Positions 7,501 to 15,342 of a DNA stretch of 64,000 bases are shown one piece after another. Below the pieces are notes generated by a model that searched no databases, was not told where the DNA came from, and saw nothing but the letters and a program-made list of their open reading frames with translations. A program made the translations under genes and the position numbers. Where the stretch lies: the IMG/VR virus record IMGVR_UViG_3300008448_000016, positions 1 through 64,000 of that record. One strand, given 5' to 3'. Within the stretch, counting starts at the first letter, position 1; each line of letters starts with the position of its first letter. This DNA is from a virus.

Positions 7501-8123
7501 TTGTACTTTTTAAAAATAAAGTAAAAAAAAGAATTATAAAGAAGTTCAAAACTTTTAATAATGCTAAAAAATTTTTTGATAAAATTAAAGAGGATAATAA
7601 ATCCGTTATTTTTGATGTTAAAACTGAAAATGGTAAATCATCTAATTATGAAATCACATTAGTAGGTAAAAAAACAAATGAAGGTAACCTATACGTGAGA
7701 GATGAATTTGGTAGACAGATTAAAATTGAGATTGAAGATCCTGATTTTAGTATATTAGAAATATCTCCATTTAAAAAAGAAGAATATATTTTTGATATTA
7801 AAAATTCAAAGAGGATACCAGTATCAATATTTTTAAGAAAATACCTACCTAAAGTTGGTGTTAAATTAGTTTCTAAAATAAATCATAAAATATCTGTTCA
7901 ACAGGATAGTAATATTGATCTTTTCTCATTAAAAAGTGAGGAAGATTGTGATAGATTTATTGATCTAATGTCTCAATATTTTATGGAACAAGGTAGGATA
8001 GATACAATTTGGGTTAAAGATACGTCAATTGAACAAAAAAAATATTTATACAATATTTTAGAATCTCAAGGTTATTCTAAATCAATTCTTTACCGAAGAT
8101 TTACCACTTTTTCTAAAGAATAA
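7485..8123 (+). CDS. hypothetical protein, 212 aa
   Basis: I do not recognise a named domain. The N-terminal 70 residues are very Lys-rich with a helix of the form KKFKTFNNAKKFFDKI and could touch nucleic acid; the rest is alpha/beta with a C-terminal helical segment. It is divergent from dnaJ and converges on the gene at 8082, overlapping its 3' end by 42 nt. Both frames look genuine by composition. The ATG at 7485 is the first in frame. Confidence 0.65.
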   Translation: MDNYTIVLFKNKVKKRIIKKFKTFNNAKKFFDKIKEDNKSVIFDVKTENGKSSNYEITLVGKKTNEGNLYVRDEFGRQIKIEIEDPDFSILEISPFKKEEYIFDIKNSKRIPVSIFLRKYLPKVGVKLVSKINHKISVQQDSNIDLFSLKSEEDCDRFIDLMSQYFMEQGRIDTIWVKDTSIEQKKYLYNILESQGYSKSILYRRFTTFSKE

Positions 8124-8405
8124 TCTATCCCAAATACTCTTTTTAATTGGTTCTATTTTTTTTGGTTCTTCTTTAACCAATGTGTTCTCTAAAACAAAAA
8201 TTATTTCAGTACCAGATAGATCAATCTTAAATTGTTCATACATACTATCCACGTCCCTGAAGTTTTTTTGTATTTTTTTATATTCTTTATAATCCAACTC
8301 AATAATTATGGCAGTTTTTCCATTTGGGAATAAGTTTTGTAACCCATCTGTAATTAGAGCTAATTTTTCAATCACCCCACTATTATTTTCTTTATTTTCT
8401 CCCAT
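8082..8405 (-). CDS. hypothetical protein, 107 aa
   Basis: Unknown. The protein has an alternating helix/strand pattern with a hydrophobic strand pair near GKTAIIIELDY and GTEIIFVLENT and a basic tail after residue 80 (IKKSIWDRLFF). It is the last gene of a tightly packed minus-strand group (9329 to 8082) in which neighbours overlap by up to 56 nt. Its start overlaps the end of the next gene upstream by 34 nt, which suggests translational coupling. Confidence 0.6.
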   Translation of the reverse strand: MGENKENNSGVIEKLALITDGLQNLFPNGKTAIIIELDYKEYKKIQKNFRDVDSMYEQFKIDLSGTEIIFVLENTLVKEEPKKIEPIKKSIWDRLFFRKSGKSSVKN

Positions 8406-8545
8406 AATGTTAATTTAGGTTTATTTACTACTGGTTGGACAATATCTTCTTTTTTAAATTGTTTGATCTCATTAAGAAATTTTAGTTTTTCTTTTTCAAC
8501 ATCAATCTTATCCTTTTCAATTTCACTCCTCAACCACTCTTGCAT
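8372..8545 (-). CDS. small coiled-coil protein
   Basis: About 57 residues from the start at 8545 (MQEWLRSEIEKDK); an ATG at 8578 would add 11 residues but increase the overlap with the upstream gene. The sequence is a long charged helix (KIDVEKEKLKFLNEIKQF) and a C-terminal amphipathic segment ending LWEKIKKIIVG, whose end resembles the IWDRLFF end of the next gene. This suggests the two small proteins share a C-terminal interaction motif. Function unknown. Confidence 0.5.
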   Translation of the reverse strand: MQEWLRSEIEKDKIDVEKEKLKFLNEIKQFKKEDIVQPVVNKPKLTLWEKIKKIIVG

Positions 8546-8963
8546 CCCTTCCGTGCGGCTCACTGTCTTCTTCATCATCTTCCAACTCTATTTTATTTTC
8601 ACCCATCTCAAACTTCAAAGATTGTAGGTTATTTAAATTTTGTCTTTCAAATATTGATTTTAACTCATTTACCTTTGATTGAAATAGTCTGTCTTTCTCT
8701 TCTCTCTCTTTATTATAAGCAATCACATTCTTAATACTATCAGTTATTTCATTAACAGATTGCTCGTTAAATTCGGCAACAAACGAAAAAAATCTATAAC
8801 CTACGGTATTTTTTTCATTTTCTACCACAGATTTTTCATTAACGTATTTTTTTGGTAATTTCCAATTTTCAGGAAAATGTATATCAAAAGATAAATAGTT
8901 TTTTAGTTTCCTTACAGATTGTAGGTAAGGAAATAATATGTTAAATTCGTTGAACAACCCCAT
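8523..8963 (-). CDS. hypothetical protein, 146 aa
   Basis: No domain recognised. There is a helical N-terminus (FNEFNILFPYLQSVRKL), a central strand region (YRFFSFVAEFNE), then a helix with charged residues and an acidic tail (LEDDEEDSEPHG). Soluble by composition. The ATG overlaps the final codon of the two-span membrane protein upstream, typical of a translationally coupled operon. Confidence 0.6.
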   Translation of the reverse strand: MGLFNEFNILFPYLQSVRKLKNYLSFDIHFPENWKLPKKYVNEKSVVENEKNTVGYRFFSFVAEFNEQSVNEITDSIKNVIAYNKEREEKDRLFQSKVNELKSIFERQNLNNLQSLKFEMGENKIELEDDEEDSEPHGRDARVVEE

Positions 8964-9154
8964 TAGTTAGTTTGTATTAAATAAGTTATTATGTAAGTAA
9001 TAAATAAACCCATAAAAATGGTTTCCCTACTACTAAAAACCAATTTTTCAGGGTTCTCTTGTAGTAGGGAAATAATAAACCTGAATACAGATCTAAAAAT
9101 AGCAACCAATGAAAAGACAAAAATGAATAAATATATTGTGTCTATACTAGTCAT
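8963..9154 (-). CDS. small two-span membrane protein
   Basis: 63 residues from the start at 9154 (MTSIDTIYLF). Two hydrophobic segments (about 5-30 and 44-61) flank a short polar loop (QENPEKLVFSSRE). I choose the start at 9154 because the histone-like gene upstream ends at 9156, leaving one base between the two genes; a longer frame from 9187 would overlap that gene. A holin-like role is possible for any small two-span phage protein, but it is far from the amidase and nothing specific supports this. Confidence 0.6.
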   Translation of the reverse strand: MTSIDTIYLFIFVFSLVAIFRSVFRFIISLLQENPEKLVFSSRETIFMGLFITYIITYLIQTN

Positions 9155-9155
9155 A

Positions 9156-9329
9156 TTAATCCTTTTTTCTTGCTTCCAAAACTTCACCTCTTAATTGTTG
9201 CAAAAGTGATTTCAATTCTTGAGATGTTTTTCTAACACGAGTTCCAGCGCTTTTGTTACCATTTTCAAATTTAGTAAAATCAACACTAAGTTCTTCTGTA
9301 AGAGTTTTAATTCTTTCTATTGTTTCCAT
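9156..9329 (-). CDS. histone H1-like DNA-binding protein (Hc1-like)
   Basis: A 57-residue frame reading METIERIKTLTEEL at the start, then KFENGNKSAGTRVRKTSQEL, and a basic C-terminus. The NKxAGTRxRKxxxxL core matches the small histone-H1-like proteins common in Bacteroidota chromosomes. They bind DNA through a Lys/Arg-rich helix and compact it. A phage copy could coat incoming or newly made phage DNA, or disturb host chromatin. It lies at the head of the packed operon 9329-8082. Complete for the family, which is usually 55-65 aa. Confidence 0.75.
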   Translation of the reverse strand: METIERIKTLTEELSVDFTKFENGNKSAGTRVRKTSQELKSLLQQLRGEVLEARKKD

Positions 9330-9395
9330 GTTCAATATAAAAAAAAGTTTATTTATGTTATTTCAAATCTACACCACAAATAGTTAATGTAAAGA

Positions 9396-9860
9396 TTATA
9401 GATTCATATTTTTATCTAATGATTTGTATATTGCGCTTATCATATCAAGATCAGATTTGGTAAAGGATTTATTTCTATCAAATAGATCTTTGAAGAATGT
9501 TCCTATTGAGTTCTTTATTTTTATTTCATTTTGATTATAAAATATATCAGTAAAGAAATTTAAAAAATACTCGTAATGTTCTCCTTTTTTATTAAAAACA
9601 ATTTCTTCTTTTTTAAAGTTTTTGATTGTTTGATCCCAACACCATTCAAAATGTTTTTTCTTATCCTCATCATTTAATAACAATTTAGTCTCACCGTTAT
9701 TATCATCACCAAGATATGTCTCAATTATTAATTGGTATAATGAAAAACTAAAATCATAATACAATTCCATTTTTTCAGGAATAATATTATTAACTCTAAA
9801 CCAAATATCAACATCTTCTTGGTTCATTGGCTTTGTAATGTAATTAAAAAAATTCTCCAT
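9396..9860 (-). CDS. hypothetical protein, 154 aa
   Basis: Unknown alpha-helical protein (VDIWFRVNNIIPEKMELYYDF; KHFEWCWDQTI). The pattern of Trp, Tyr and acidic residues resembles conserved unknown proteins I have seen in other large environmental phages, but I can assign no function. Its ATG (9860-9858) lies inside the 3' arm of a terminator hairpin formed with the intergenic region, so either the start is at 9827 (M12) or its translation depends on the hairpin opening. Confidence 0.65.
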   Translation of the reverse strand: MENFFNYITKPMNQEDVDIWFRVNNIIPEKMELYYDFSFSLYQLIIETYLGDDNNGETKLLLNDEDKKKHFEWCWDQTIKNFKKEEIVFNKKGEHYEYFLNFFTDIFYNQNEIKIKNSIGTFFKDLFDRNKSFTKSDLDMISAIYKSLDKNMNL

Positions 9861-9880
9861 AGAAACTAACCTATGGAGAA
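9846..9880 (-). terminator. intrinsic terminator that includes the next gene's start codon
   Basis: A perfect 10-bp stem, TTCTCCATAG (9853-9862) with CTATGGAGAA (9871-9880), has an 8-nt loop and is followed on the minus strand by seven T (complement of 9846-9852). It follows the stop of the 379-aa gene by 28 nt. The 3' arm contains the ATG of the gene that follows and the T-run encodes its Phe residues. Confidence 0.85.
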
Positions 9881-9908
9881 ATTATAATACACAATATTTT
9901 TTTGTAAA

Positions 9909-11048
9909 TTATTGAGTTTTTTTGGTGTAAGACATTAAGTTTTTAATTCTATCAAATTCCTCATTAAGTTTAATTCCCTTTTTTTCATCAATGGATTCTA
10001 CTTTAATGTCAATACCTTGACCGGCATTTTCACCAACACCATCAGTAACAGGCTGTTTTGATTTTCTATAAGCTTGTCTTTTTGCTTTGGCGTATTTATT
10101 GGCCTTTCTTTTCTTATTAATTTTTTCACCTAAATCAGTTTCAACTGCGTTTGCCCATTCAGGATTATTTCCGGTTCTTGACGATCCTTCAATATTATCT
10201 TTCATCCAATCTTCATCAGGATGTATTTCATCATAATCAAGATTTTCCATTCCTGGTCTCATAAAATCATCCAAAAATTCTTTTCCGTCATCAGACATCG
10301 TATATTTTTTAGCCTTCATTTTTTCAAGTTCTCCGTTTCCTTTTGGGAAATGTTTAGGGTTCATATCAAAATCTCCTTTAGATCCATCCTTTAGATAATC
10401 TTTCATTTTCTTTGCAAGAAGTTTCATATAATCATCCTCTTCCTTACCAGACCCTTTATGAGCCTTTTCATAATAAGTATATCCCGCCGGTGTTGGTGTA
10501 TTTTTAATATTATTTTCTTCTTTAATAATTCTTTCAATAATATCAACCATTTCATCTTCGGTAAATAAAGCACTATCCTCAATATTTTCTAATCTATATA
10601 AAACCTCATCATCATTTGATTCTTTTACGTGATATTTTTTACCATCAACTTCAAAAGTGTCTTTACCTTCTTTTTTCGCCCTTGAAAGTGCTCCAGTAAA
10701 AGCGTTGCCTTCCTCCATTTCATTTTCACCCATACTTGATTTCTTACCTTTTCTTAATAGTTTGAAATCTCCCGCATCTATTTTGTTATTCTTATTTAAA
10801 TCAAGTTTTCTTTGTTTTCCATGAAGTTTTTCCATCACCTCACCTTCTTTCATAGAACATTGTTCACAAACACTACCTTCCATAACTTCACCACCACATT
10901 GTTCACAAACACTACCTTCTTGTACATAATCAAATGAAGATCCAGGAGGATTAAATTTCAATTTTTCCATTATTTCGTTTGCCTTATCTTCCAAAGTTTC
11001 ATTTAAAACTTTTTTTAATAAATCATCAATATATTTATCTTTTCCCAT
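9909..11048 (-). CDS. unknown 379-aa protein with duplicated CxxC motif and EF-hand-like loop
   Basis: The N-terminal helix is followed by two copies of EGSVCEQC (C48/C51, C61/C64), a likely zinc knuckle pair made by internal duplication. Residues 83-94 (DLNKNNKIDAGD) fit a calcium-binding EF-hand or dockerin loop, with acidic or Asn ligands at positions 1, 3, 5, 9 and 12. The rest is charged and low in hydrophobics, suggesting an extended protein. A last segment near 358-379 has a coiled-coil-like helix. It pairs with the next gene upstream, which has a similar charged, repeat-containing build. A scaffold or internal virion protein is a guess only. A TATTTAT motif lies 12 nt before the start, as for structural genes. 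Confidence 0.6.
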   Translation of the reverse strand: MGKDKYIDDLLKKVLNETLEDKANEIMEKLKFNPPGSSFDYVQEGSVCEQCGGEVMEGSVCEQCSMKEGEVMEKLHGKQRKLDLNKNNKIDAGDFKLLRKGKKSSMGENEMEEGNAFTGALSRAKKEGKDTFEVDGKKYHVKESNDDEVLYRLENIEDSALFTEDEMVDIIERIIKEENNIKNTPTPAGYTYYEKAHKGSGKEEDDYMKLLAKKMKDYLKDGSKGDFDMNPKHFPKGNGELEKMKAKKYTMSDDGKEFLDDFMRPGMENLDYDEIHPDEDWMKDNIEGSSRTGNNPEWANAVETDLGEKINKKRKANKYAKAKRQAYRKSKQPVTDGVGENAGQGIDIKVESIDEKKGIKLNEEFDRIKNLMSYTKKTQ

Positions 11049-11060
11049 TTTGTTTTTTAT

Positions 11061-11070
11061 TATAAATATC
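11061..11070 (-). promoter_or_regulatory. TATTTAT-type promoter candidate
   Basis: Minus strand GATATTTATA, 12 nt before the ATG at 11048. Confidence 0.5.
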
Positions 11071-11071
11071 T

Positions 11072-12073
11072 TTATTTATTCAATTTTTTAAACTCATTAG
11101 AAATAATATCAATTATTAGATCTTTGTGAATATCATATTTATCACTTATTTCATTAATAACCTTATTTAAGGTTTGATTTTCAAAAATTTTAAGAGCTTT
11201 AATATCCCCTTGATTACAATATGGAAAACGTTTACATTTTTTTTTAACCTGAACGAATTTTCCTCCAGGTATTTGTGTTTTTGATTTTCCTCTCCAATGT
11301 TTTTTACTTGTAGTTTTTGCCCAAGCGGCGGGTGTTTCATACGCACCAACTCCAGCACCTGAAGATGTTGCCTCTTTAGTTTCAACTTTCTTTAATTTGT
11401 CATAATAATTAGGATCCTCAAACAAATGATCCAAAGCAATCTCTTTAGCCTCAGATTCATCATCAGTGTGTTCCGTTTCAACTTTAATACCTTTATTAAG
11501 TTGTTTTAATAGTTCTTTTTTAATCTCACCAATATCTTTTCCTTTTATTTTGTTTTTGTTCACTAAATCAGTAAAAGTTTTTTTATCTGCCTTTCCTCCT
11601 TTTAATTTTTCTTCTTTCATATCACCGAATAAAGGAGTATCGTACGCACCAACTCCACCTCCTGATGCCGTCGCTTCCTTGTTCTCATTTCTACTACCAA
11701 CAACACCTGAAACGGATCCTGTATATTTACCAACGGTATCATCTAAAGACACATCTTCATTGGTTTCCTTTCTAATAAATGATTTTAAAAAATCATTGAG
11801 TTCTTCAGAGTTCTTAAGTAATTTTTTTATTTCTTGTTTAATTTTATTATTACTTAATTTTTTGTTCTTAACTAATTCATAGACTTGTTTAAGTGTAACG
11901 CCATCTTTAAGATAATCAGAAGAAGACTCTCTTTTATCATTACCTTTATCCTCATTCTCATTCTGAGGTGCAAAGTCTTTTCTGGTTGATGTTAAATCAG
12001 ACCCCATAATACCCGCTAAAGCGGATTCTCTTCCTAATTGACTCTTAAATTGATCAATGATATTTGTTTCCAT
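11072..12073 (-). CDS. unknown 333-aa protein with two ATxSGxGVGAYxTP repeats
   Basis: A charged protein with helical blocks. A Gly-rich motif appears twice: EATASGGGVGAYDTP (133-147) and EATSSGAGVGAYETP (234-248). Between them are two similar Lys-rich helical segments (LVKNKKLSNNKIKQEIKKLL near 67-86 and LVNKNKIKGKDIGEIKKELL near 170-189), so the protein is built from at least one internal duplication. Near the C-terminus are CKRFPYCNQG Cys residues and an amphipathic helix. The Gly-rich motif may be a recognition or cleavage site, as it occurs twice at domain boundaries; this is inference. The last base is shared with the next gene's start. Confidence 0.6.
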   Translation of the reverse strand: METNIIDQFKSQLGRESALAGIMGSDLTSTRKDFAPQNENEDKGNDKRESSSDYLKDGVTLKQVYELVKNKKLSNNKIKQEIKKLLKNSEELNDFLKSFIRKETNEDVSLDDTVGKYTGSVSGVVGSRNENKEATASGGGVGAYDTPLFGDMKEEKLKGGKADKKTFTDLVNKNKIKGKDIGEIKKELLKQLNKGIKVETEHTDDESEAKEIALDHLFEDPNYYDKLKKVETKEATSSGAGVGAYETPAAWAKTTSKKHWRGKSKTQIPGGKFVQVKKKCKRFPYCNQGDIKALKIFENQTLNKVINEISDKYDIHKDLIIDIISNEFKKLNK

Positions 12074-12318
12074 TACACTCCTTTGAATCTTGATTCCCAG
12101 AAACTTCTTTGTTGATACATTATCGTGTAGAACTCTCTGAATGATTTTATGATTAAATCCTTGATGTCTTTTTCAAGTTTACCTCTTTTTACATCTTTTG
12201 AGATTTTATCCATTAATTTATCCTCAAACTGTTTGACAGTAGTTGATCCTAAGAAATCTTTTATTTCTTTTCTGATCATAGTTTCAATTTCTTTTTTATC
12301 AGATTGAGTAAGTGCCAT
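12073..12318 (-). CDS. hypothetical protein, 81 aa
   Basis: A short, highly charged helical protein (KKEIETMIRKEIKDFLG; KDIKDLIIKSFREFY) with a C-terminal aromatic segment (MYQQRSFWESRFKGV). It has no membrane segment. The compact helical build fits a small structural or assembly partner. It shares one base with the 333-aa gene and follows the next upstream gene after 2 nt, so the series 13576-11072 is one operon. Confidence 0.6.
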   Translation of the reverse strand: MALTQSDKKEIETMIRKEIKDFLGSTTVKQFEDKLMDKISKDVKRGKLEKDIKDLIIKSFREFYTIMYQQRSFWESRFKGV

Positions 12319-12320
12319 TT

Positions 12321-12953
12321 TTATTTTTTAAATTTAATTTTCCAATACATCCCTCCTTGTATTGAAAGTGTTTTAGCGTTATTATAACCTATTCCTAATG
12401 AGTATACTTTATCTTTTTTATCTTTTAACATTAAAGTTGGTCCGGCAAAGTTTATAATATCAACTTTATCAAATCCTATTACACCACCAAAATAAAATTC
12501 TAATCTTTTAACAGGTTCAACATAAACCACTTCTTTTATCTTAATTTTATTAACATTAACATCAAAATGTCTATTCAAAATTCTATTTTTAAATATTGTG
12601 TCTCTAATCGCAATATACCCTAAACTATCTTTAAGACGTAAAGTATCTTTGTATGTATATTTAGCATAATAGTCTTTCAATATTTCCGCAGTGTCAACAT
12701 TTGGTGGTACATTGACATAAATGGGTACATCAACATAAATTGTCTTTCCTGGTCTAAATATAGTATCGTGAGTCGGTACATATACGGTATCAATCTCTCT
12801 CTTAATAACTGTATATTTTTTACCGTTTATTTTAATGTTATCGTCTGGATTATTACCCGTACCTGTAGATGTACACATCCTCATTAACAATAAGACAATC
12901 ACCAATCCTATGATTGTTAAACTTTTAAGATCTAATTTTTTAATAAATTTCAT
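12321..12953 (-). CDS. membrane-anchored beta-rich protein, 210 aa
   Basis: Residues 12-26 form a single N-terminal membrane anchor after a basic start (MKFIKKLDLK). C27 follows but the preceding residues do not make a lipobox. The exported part has short beta strands with repeated DTxxxP and VYVPTHDTIF-type motifs, a Lys-rich middle, and a C-terminal half with alternating aromatic and small residues (FYFGGVIGFD; YSLGIGYNN; GGMYWKIKF) that looks like outer-membrane strands. It sits two genes downstream of the endolysin. An outer-membrane or spanin-like step in lysis is possible but unproven. Confidence 0.6.
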   Translation of the reverse strand: MKFIKKLDLKSLTIIGLVIVLLLMRMCTSTGTGNNPDDNIKINGKKYTVIKREIDTVYVPTHDTIFRPGKTIYVDVPIYVNVPPNVDTAEILKDYYAKYTYKDTLRLKDSLGYIAIRDTIFKNRILNRHFDVNVNKIKIKEVVYVEPVKRLEFYFGGVIGFDKVDIINFAGPTLMLKDKKDKVYSLGIGYNNAKTLSIQGGMYWKIKFKK

Positions 12954-13576
12954 TATTTCTCAGGTGTTTTCTTTTTAGCAGCAATAACTTTTGACCATTT
13001 TGATTTAAACTTCTCATAGAAAACTTGTAATTTATTTACAAAGTCAAGAAAATCATCATCAAGTTTGATCATCGTTCCGTTTATATATACCCCTTTTGAT
13101 TCTCCAATTGACAAGAAAAACTCAATATCAAGTTCAGTTACTTTACCCGACCACTCAACATTATTATCGTAAACGTTTAATTTATTGAAGTCCACAATCT
13201 CAGCCACTTCAGCAACAAACTCATCCATACTTTCTTGGAATGCTCTTTTATCATCAGTAGTTAACTGAACATCAGCCTCATCTGTCCCATGTAAAACCAA
13301 TATACCTCCAGATATTCTGTAAGCCTTTTTTCTTTCACTTTTTGAAGTCTCCTTTTCATCAGAATCGGCGGTTTCATATTCTGCTCTTTTTTCTAAATCT
13401 TTTAACGGATTAATTTTTGTAATTGGGTTAATCATTTCGGCATCTTCATCTCCTTCCTGTTCATTAATTAATCCATGACTTTTTTTAATGTCAGAAACTT
13501 GCTCTTGAAGGATATTACCACCCAACAAAGATCTTGTTGTTTTTAACATTTTTTGTATTTGCTCGTAATCACTCAT
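12953..13576 (-). CDS. hypothetical protein, 207 aa
   Basis: The protein has a disordered, acidic first third (LINEQEGDEDAEMINP; TADSDEKETSKSERKK), then a folded alpha/beta domain from about residue 87 (RISGGILVLHGTDEADVQL) and a Lys-rich end (KKKTPEK). I recognise no family. It overlaps the endolysin gene upstream by 8 nt and the membrane-anchored gene downstream by 1 nt. Confidence 0.6.
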   Translation of the reverse strand: MSDYEQIQKMLKTTRSLLGGNILQEQVSDIKKSHGLINEQEGDEDAEMINPITKINPLKDLEKRAEYETADSDEKETSKSERKKAYRISGGILVLHGTDEADVQLTTDDKRAFQESMDEFVAEVAEIVDFNKLNVYDNNVEWSGKVTELDIEFFLSIGESKGVYINGTMIKLDDDFLDFVNKLQVFYEKFKSKWSKVIAAKKKTPEK

Positions 13577-14165
13577 TTTCTATATAATTTATAAATTCAT
13601 CAAAATTAAATGCTGGACTTAAATCAGTGTATTCACTATTAAAATTACTTCTAGTGACTATTCCTTCATATTTTTCAACACCATTAACTCTAGTGTTGTG
13701 ACCTACACATTCTTTATTTATTGAAAGTTTATTTGTTAGCTCTTTACACAATTTTGCGGTTTGAATAACCTGTATTTCAGTGTATGGTTGCCAAAAAAAA
13801 TAGTCTCTCCATTTTTTTTCAAAAACCTTCTCATTATAAATATTACCAATCCAGTTAATGTGTGAATTTTTTAATGGTTGTTTTTCCAACCAACCTAAAT
13901 TTTCCAATGATATGACAATTGAATTCCTATTTACGTTTTGAGTTGGAAAGAAATTACTATGTTCGTTATCGTTCAATAACTTTATTATTTTACCCTCTCT
14001 ATCTACAATGTAATTTGGTATTTTATCGTATCTTCCATTGTACCTATATTTCAATGACATCAAATATGTATTAACTTCTCTTGATGTGTGAGTTAATATA
14101 ATTTGTTTTTTCTTCTTTTGTTTACCTGTTGGTTTGAAGTTTCCAAATTCAATAATATCAAACAT
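13569..14165 (-). CDS. endolysin: N-acetylmuramoyl-L-alanine amidase (Amidase_2)
   Basis: 198 residues with the Amidase_2 fold. The first zinc His is in ILTHTSRE (H26), the core strand is NSIVISLENLG (E88), and the second zinc ligand is in CVGHNTR (H156). It cuts the bond between N-acetylmuramic acid and L-alanine in peptidoglycan and releases progeny. There is no signal peptide, so a holin or other membrane factor is needed for export. The gene overlaps the upstream membrane protein gene by 8 nt, which makes that protein a candidate partner. No separate cell-wall binding domain is seen. Confidence 0.85.
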   Translation of the reverse strand: MFDIIEFGNFKPTGKQKKKKQIILTHTSREVNTYLMSLKYRYNGRYDKIPNYIVDREGKIIKLLNDNEHSNFFPTQNVNRNSIVISLENLGWLEKQPLKNSHINWIGNIYNEKVFEKKWRDYFFWQPYTEIQVIQTAKLCKELTNKLSINKECVGHNTRVNGVEKYEGIVTRSNFNSEYTDLSPAFNFDEFINYIENE

Positions 14166-15282
14166 CTTTCTTTGTGTATACTAATCTTTTAGTTTTTTTT
14201 TCTTCAGGAAAAAATACATCCTCTTGGAAAAATTCCTCATTATCTGATTTACTCTCAATTTCATATGGGGTAAACGCAAGTGCGGTTGGTTCTTCTAAAA
14301 CTTCTTCTTCAGTTGGTGGTGGAGGTAATTTACCTTCCTCTCTAAGTCTACGAACATTATCCCACACCTTTTTTGATTCTTTCTGTAAATCAGTCAATTG
14401 TTCAACTCTTTTTTCATCAATTACTTGGTCGGTACTTGGGGGATGGTTAGGGGTTACTTGAGGGGTTTCTTCATCTTTTTTCTTTACTTTAAAAGCTTGA
14501 TTTGTTGCAATAACAAGAGTTATCGCCAATGGATCAAACACAAATATTAAGATCAATATAAAAAGATTTGCGGTTCTTTTTATATCCCACCCAAGTACTT
14601 CACTTAAATATTTTATAGCACCAAGTTCACTTGATGACACTTCTTCAGACTCCATATCAAGTATCGTAACATCAAGTTCGGTAATACTATCATTAATCGC
14701 ATCAAACTTATTTCCAAGTTCATCTCTTCTTATTTGTGCCTGTTTTAATTGATCCTCAAATGTTTTTCTATTTGCATTATTTGCTCTTGTTATTAATTGT
14801 CCTGTTGTTCTATCAACACTTTGAGTTGTTGTATTTTTTGAAAGTCCATCCCTTAAGTTTGTTATGTCTCCGTCAAGTGTTCCTTTCTCTTTTGATATAT
14901 CTTTTTTTATTTCCTCAAATCTTTCTTTTTTAACCTCAATGTTTTTTATTTTCTTATTATTAATTTCAAGTTTTGCAATGTTCTGTTGGAATCCGCTACT
15001 CAATAATCCATAGATCCCCATTGAAGTTATTACGGATAATATAACAAGGGCAATTGTTAAATATATTTTTAAAATACCATAAGTTTCTTTCCATTTATCA
15101 TGAAGATAAGTCGCAATTGCGATTTTTGATATCTCCAAAAAGGATCCCATTACTATAACAGGAATCGCAACACCAATAAACACTATTGATAACCCATAAA
15201 CACTATAAAATGCCGCAGCACCCGATAAACCTAATGCACAGAACAATAAAAACCAAGGTAAAAATTTCTCTTTCATAATCAT
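14158..15282 (-). CDS. four-span membrane protein with long coiled coil
   Basis: 374 residues. Three hydrophobic spans near the N-terminus (about 8-27, 30-52, 70-95) are followed by a coiled coil (about 100-215, KKIKNIEVKKERFEEIKKD and similar) and a fourth span (238-260). The C-terminal ~110 residues are soluble, with Pro- and Glu-rich stretches. The coiled coil lies between spans 3 and 4, so it would stand on one side of the inner membrane as a large loop. The gene overlaps the endolysin by 8 nt. It could place or regulate lysis, but it is far larger than a holin. A start at 15276 (MKEKF) is also possible. A TATTTAT motif is at 15294-15303. Confidence 0.65.
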   Translation of the reverse strand: MIMKEKFLPWFLLFCALGLSGAAAFYSVYGLSIVFIGVAIPVIVMGSFLEISKIAIATYLHDKWKETYGILKIYLTIALVILSVITSMGIYGLLSSGFQQNIAKLEINNKKIKNIEVKKERFEEIKKDISKEKGTLDGDITNLRDGLSKNTTTQSVDRTTGQLITRANNANRKTFEDQLKQAQIRRDELGNKFDAINDSITELDVTILDMESEEVSSSELGAIKYLSEVLGWDIKRTANLFILILIFVFDPLAITLVIATNQAFKVKKKDEETPQVTPNHPPSTDQVIDEKRVEQLTDLQKESKKVWDNVRRLREEGKLPPPPTEEEVLEEPTALAFTPYEIESKSDNEEFFQEDVFFPEEKKTKRLVYTKKDV

Positions 15283-15293
15283 AAATTATAATC

Positions 15294-15303
15294 AATAAAT
15301 ATC
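15294..15303 (-). promoter_or_regulatory. TATTTAT-type promoter candidate for the lysis-associated operon
   Basis: Minus strand GATATTTATT, 11 nt before the ATG at 15282. It lies back to back with a similar motif on the plus strand at 15330. Confidence 0.4.
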
Positions 15304-15329
15304 AAAAAATAAAATAAAGAAGTTAATAT

Positions 15330-15339
15330 GATATTTATT
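15330..15339 (+). promoter_or_regulatory. TATTTAT-type promoter candidate
   Basis: GATATTTATT, 3 nt before the preferred start at 15343. The short distance is shared with the site at 2405. Confidence 0.35.
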
Positions 15340-15342
15340 ATT

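Noticed and set aside
9155-9187. Earlier start for the two-span membrane protein
   Set aside because: It would overlap the histone-like gene by 32 nt; the start at 9154 leaves a 1-nt gap.
11466-11882. 138-codon plus-strand frame
   Set aside because: It is the complement of the charged 333-aa gene, hydrophobic and Ser/Leu-rich as expected of a reversed Lys/Glu-rich sequence, and has no promoter.
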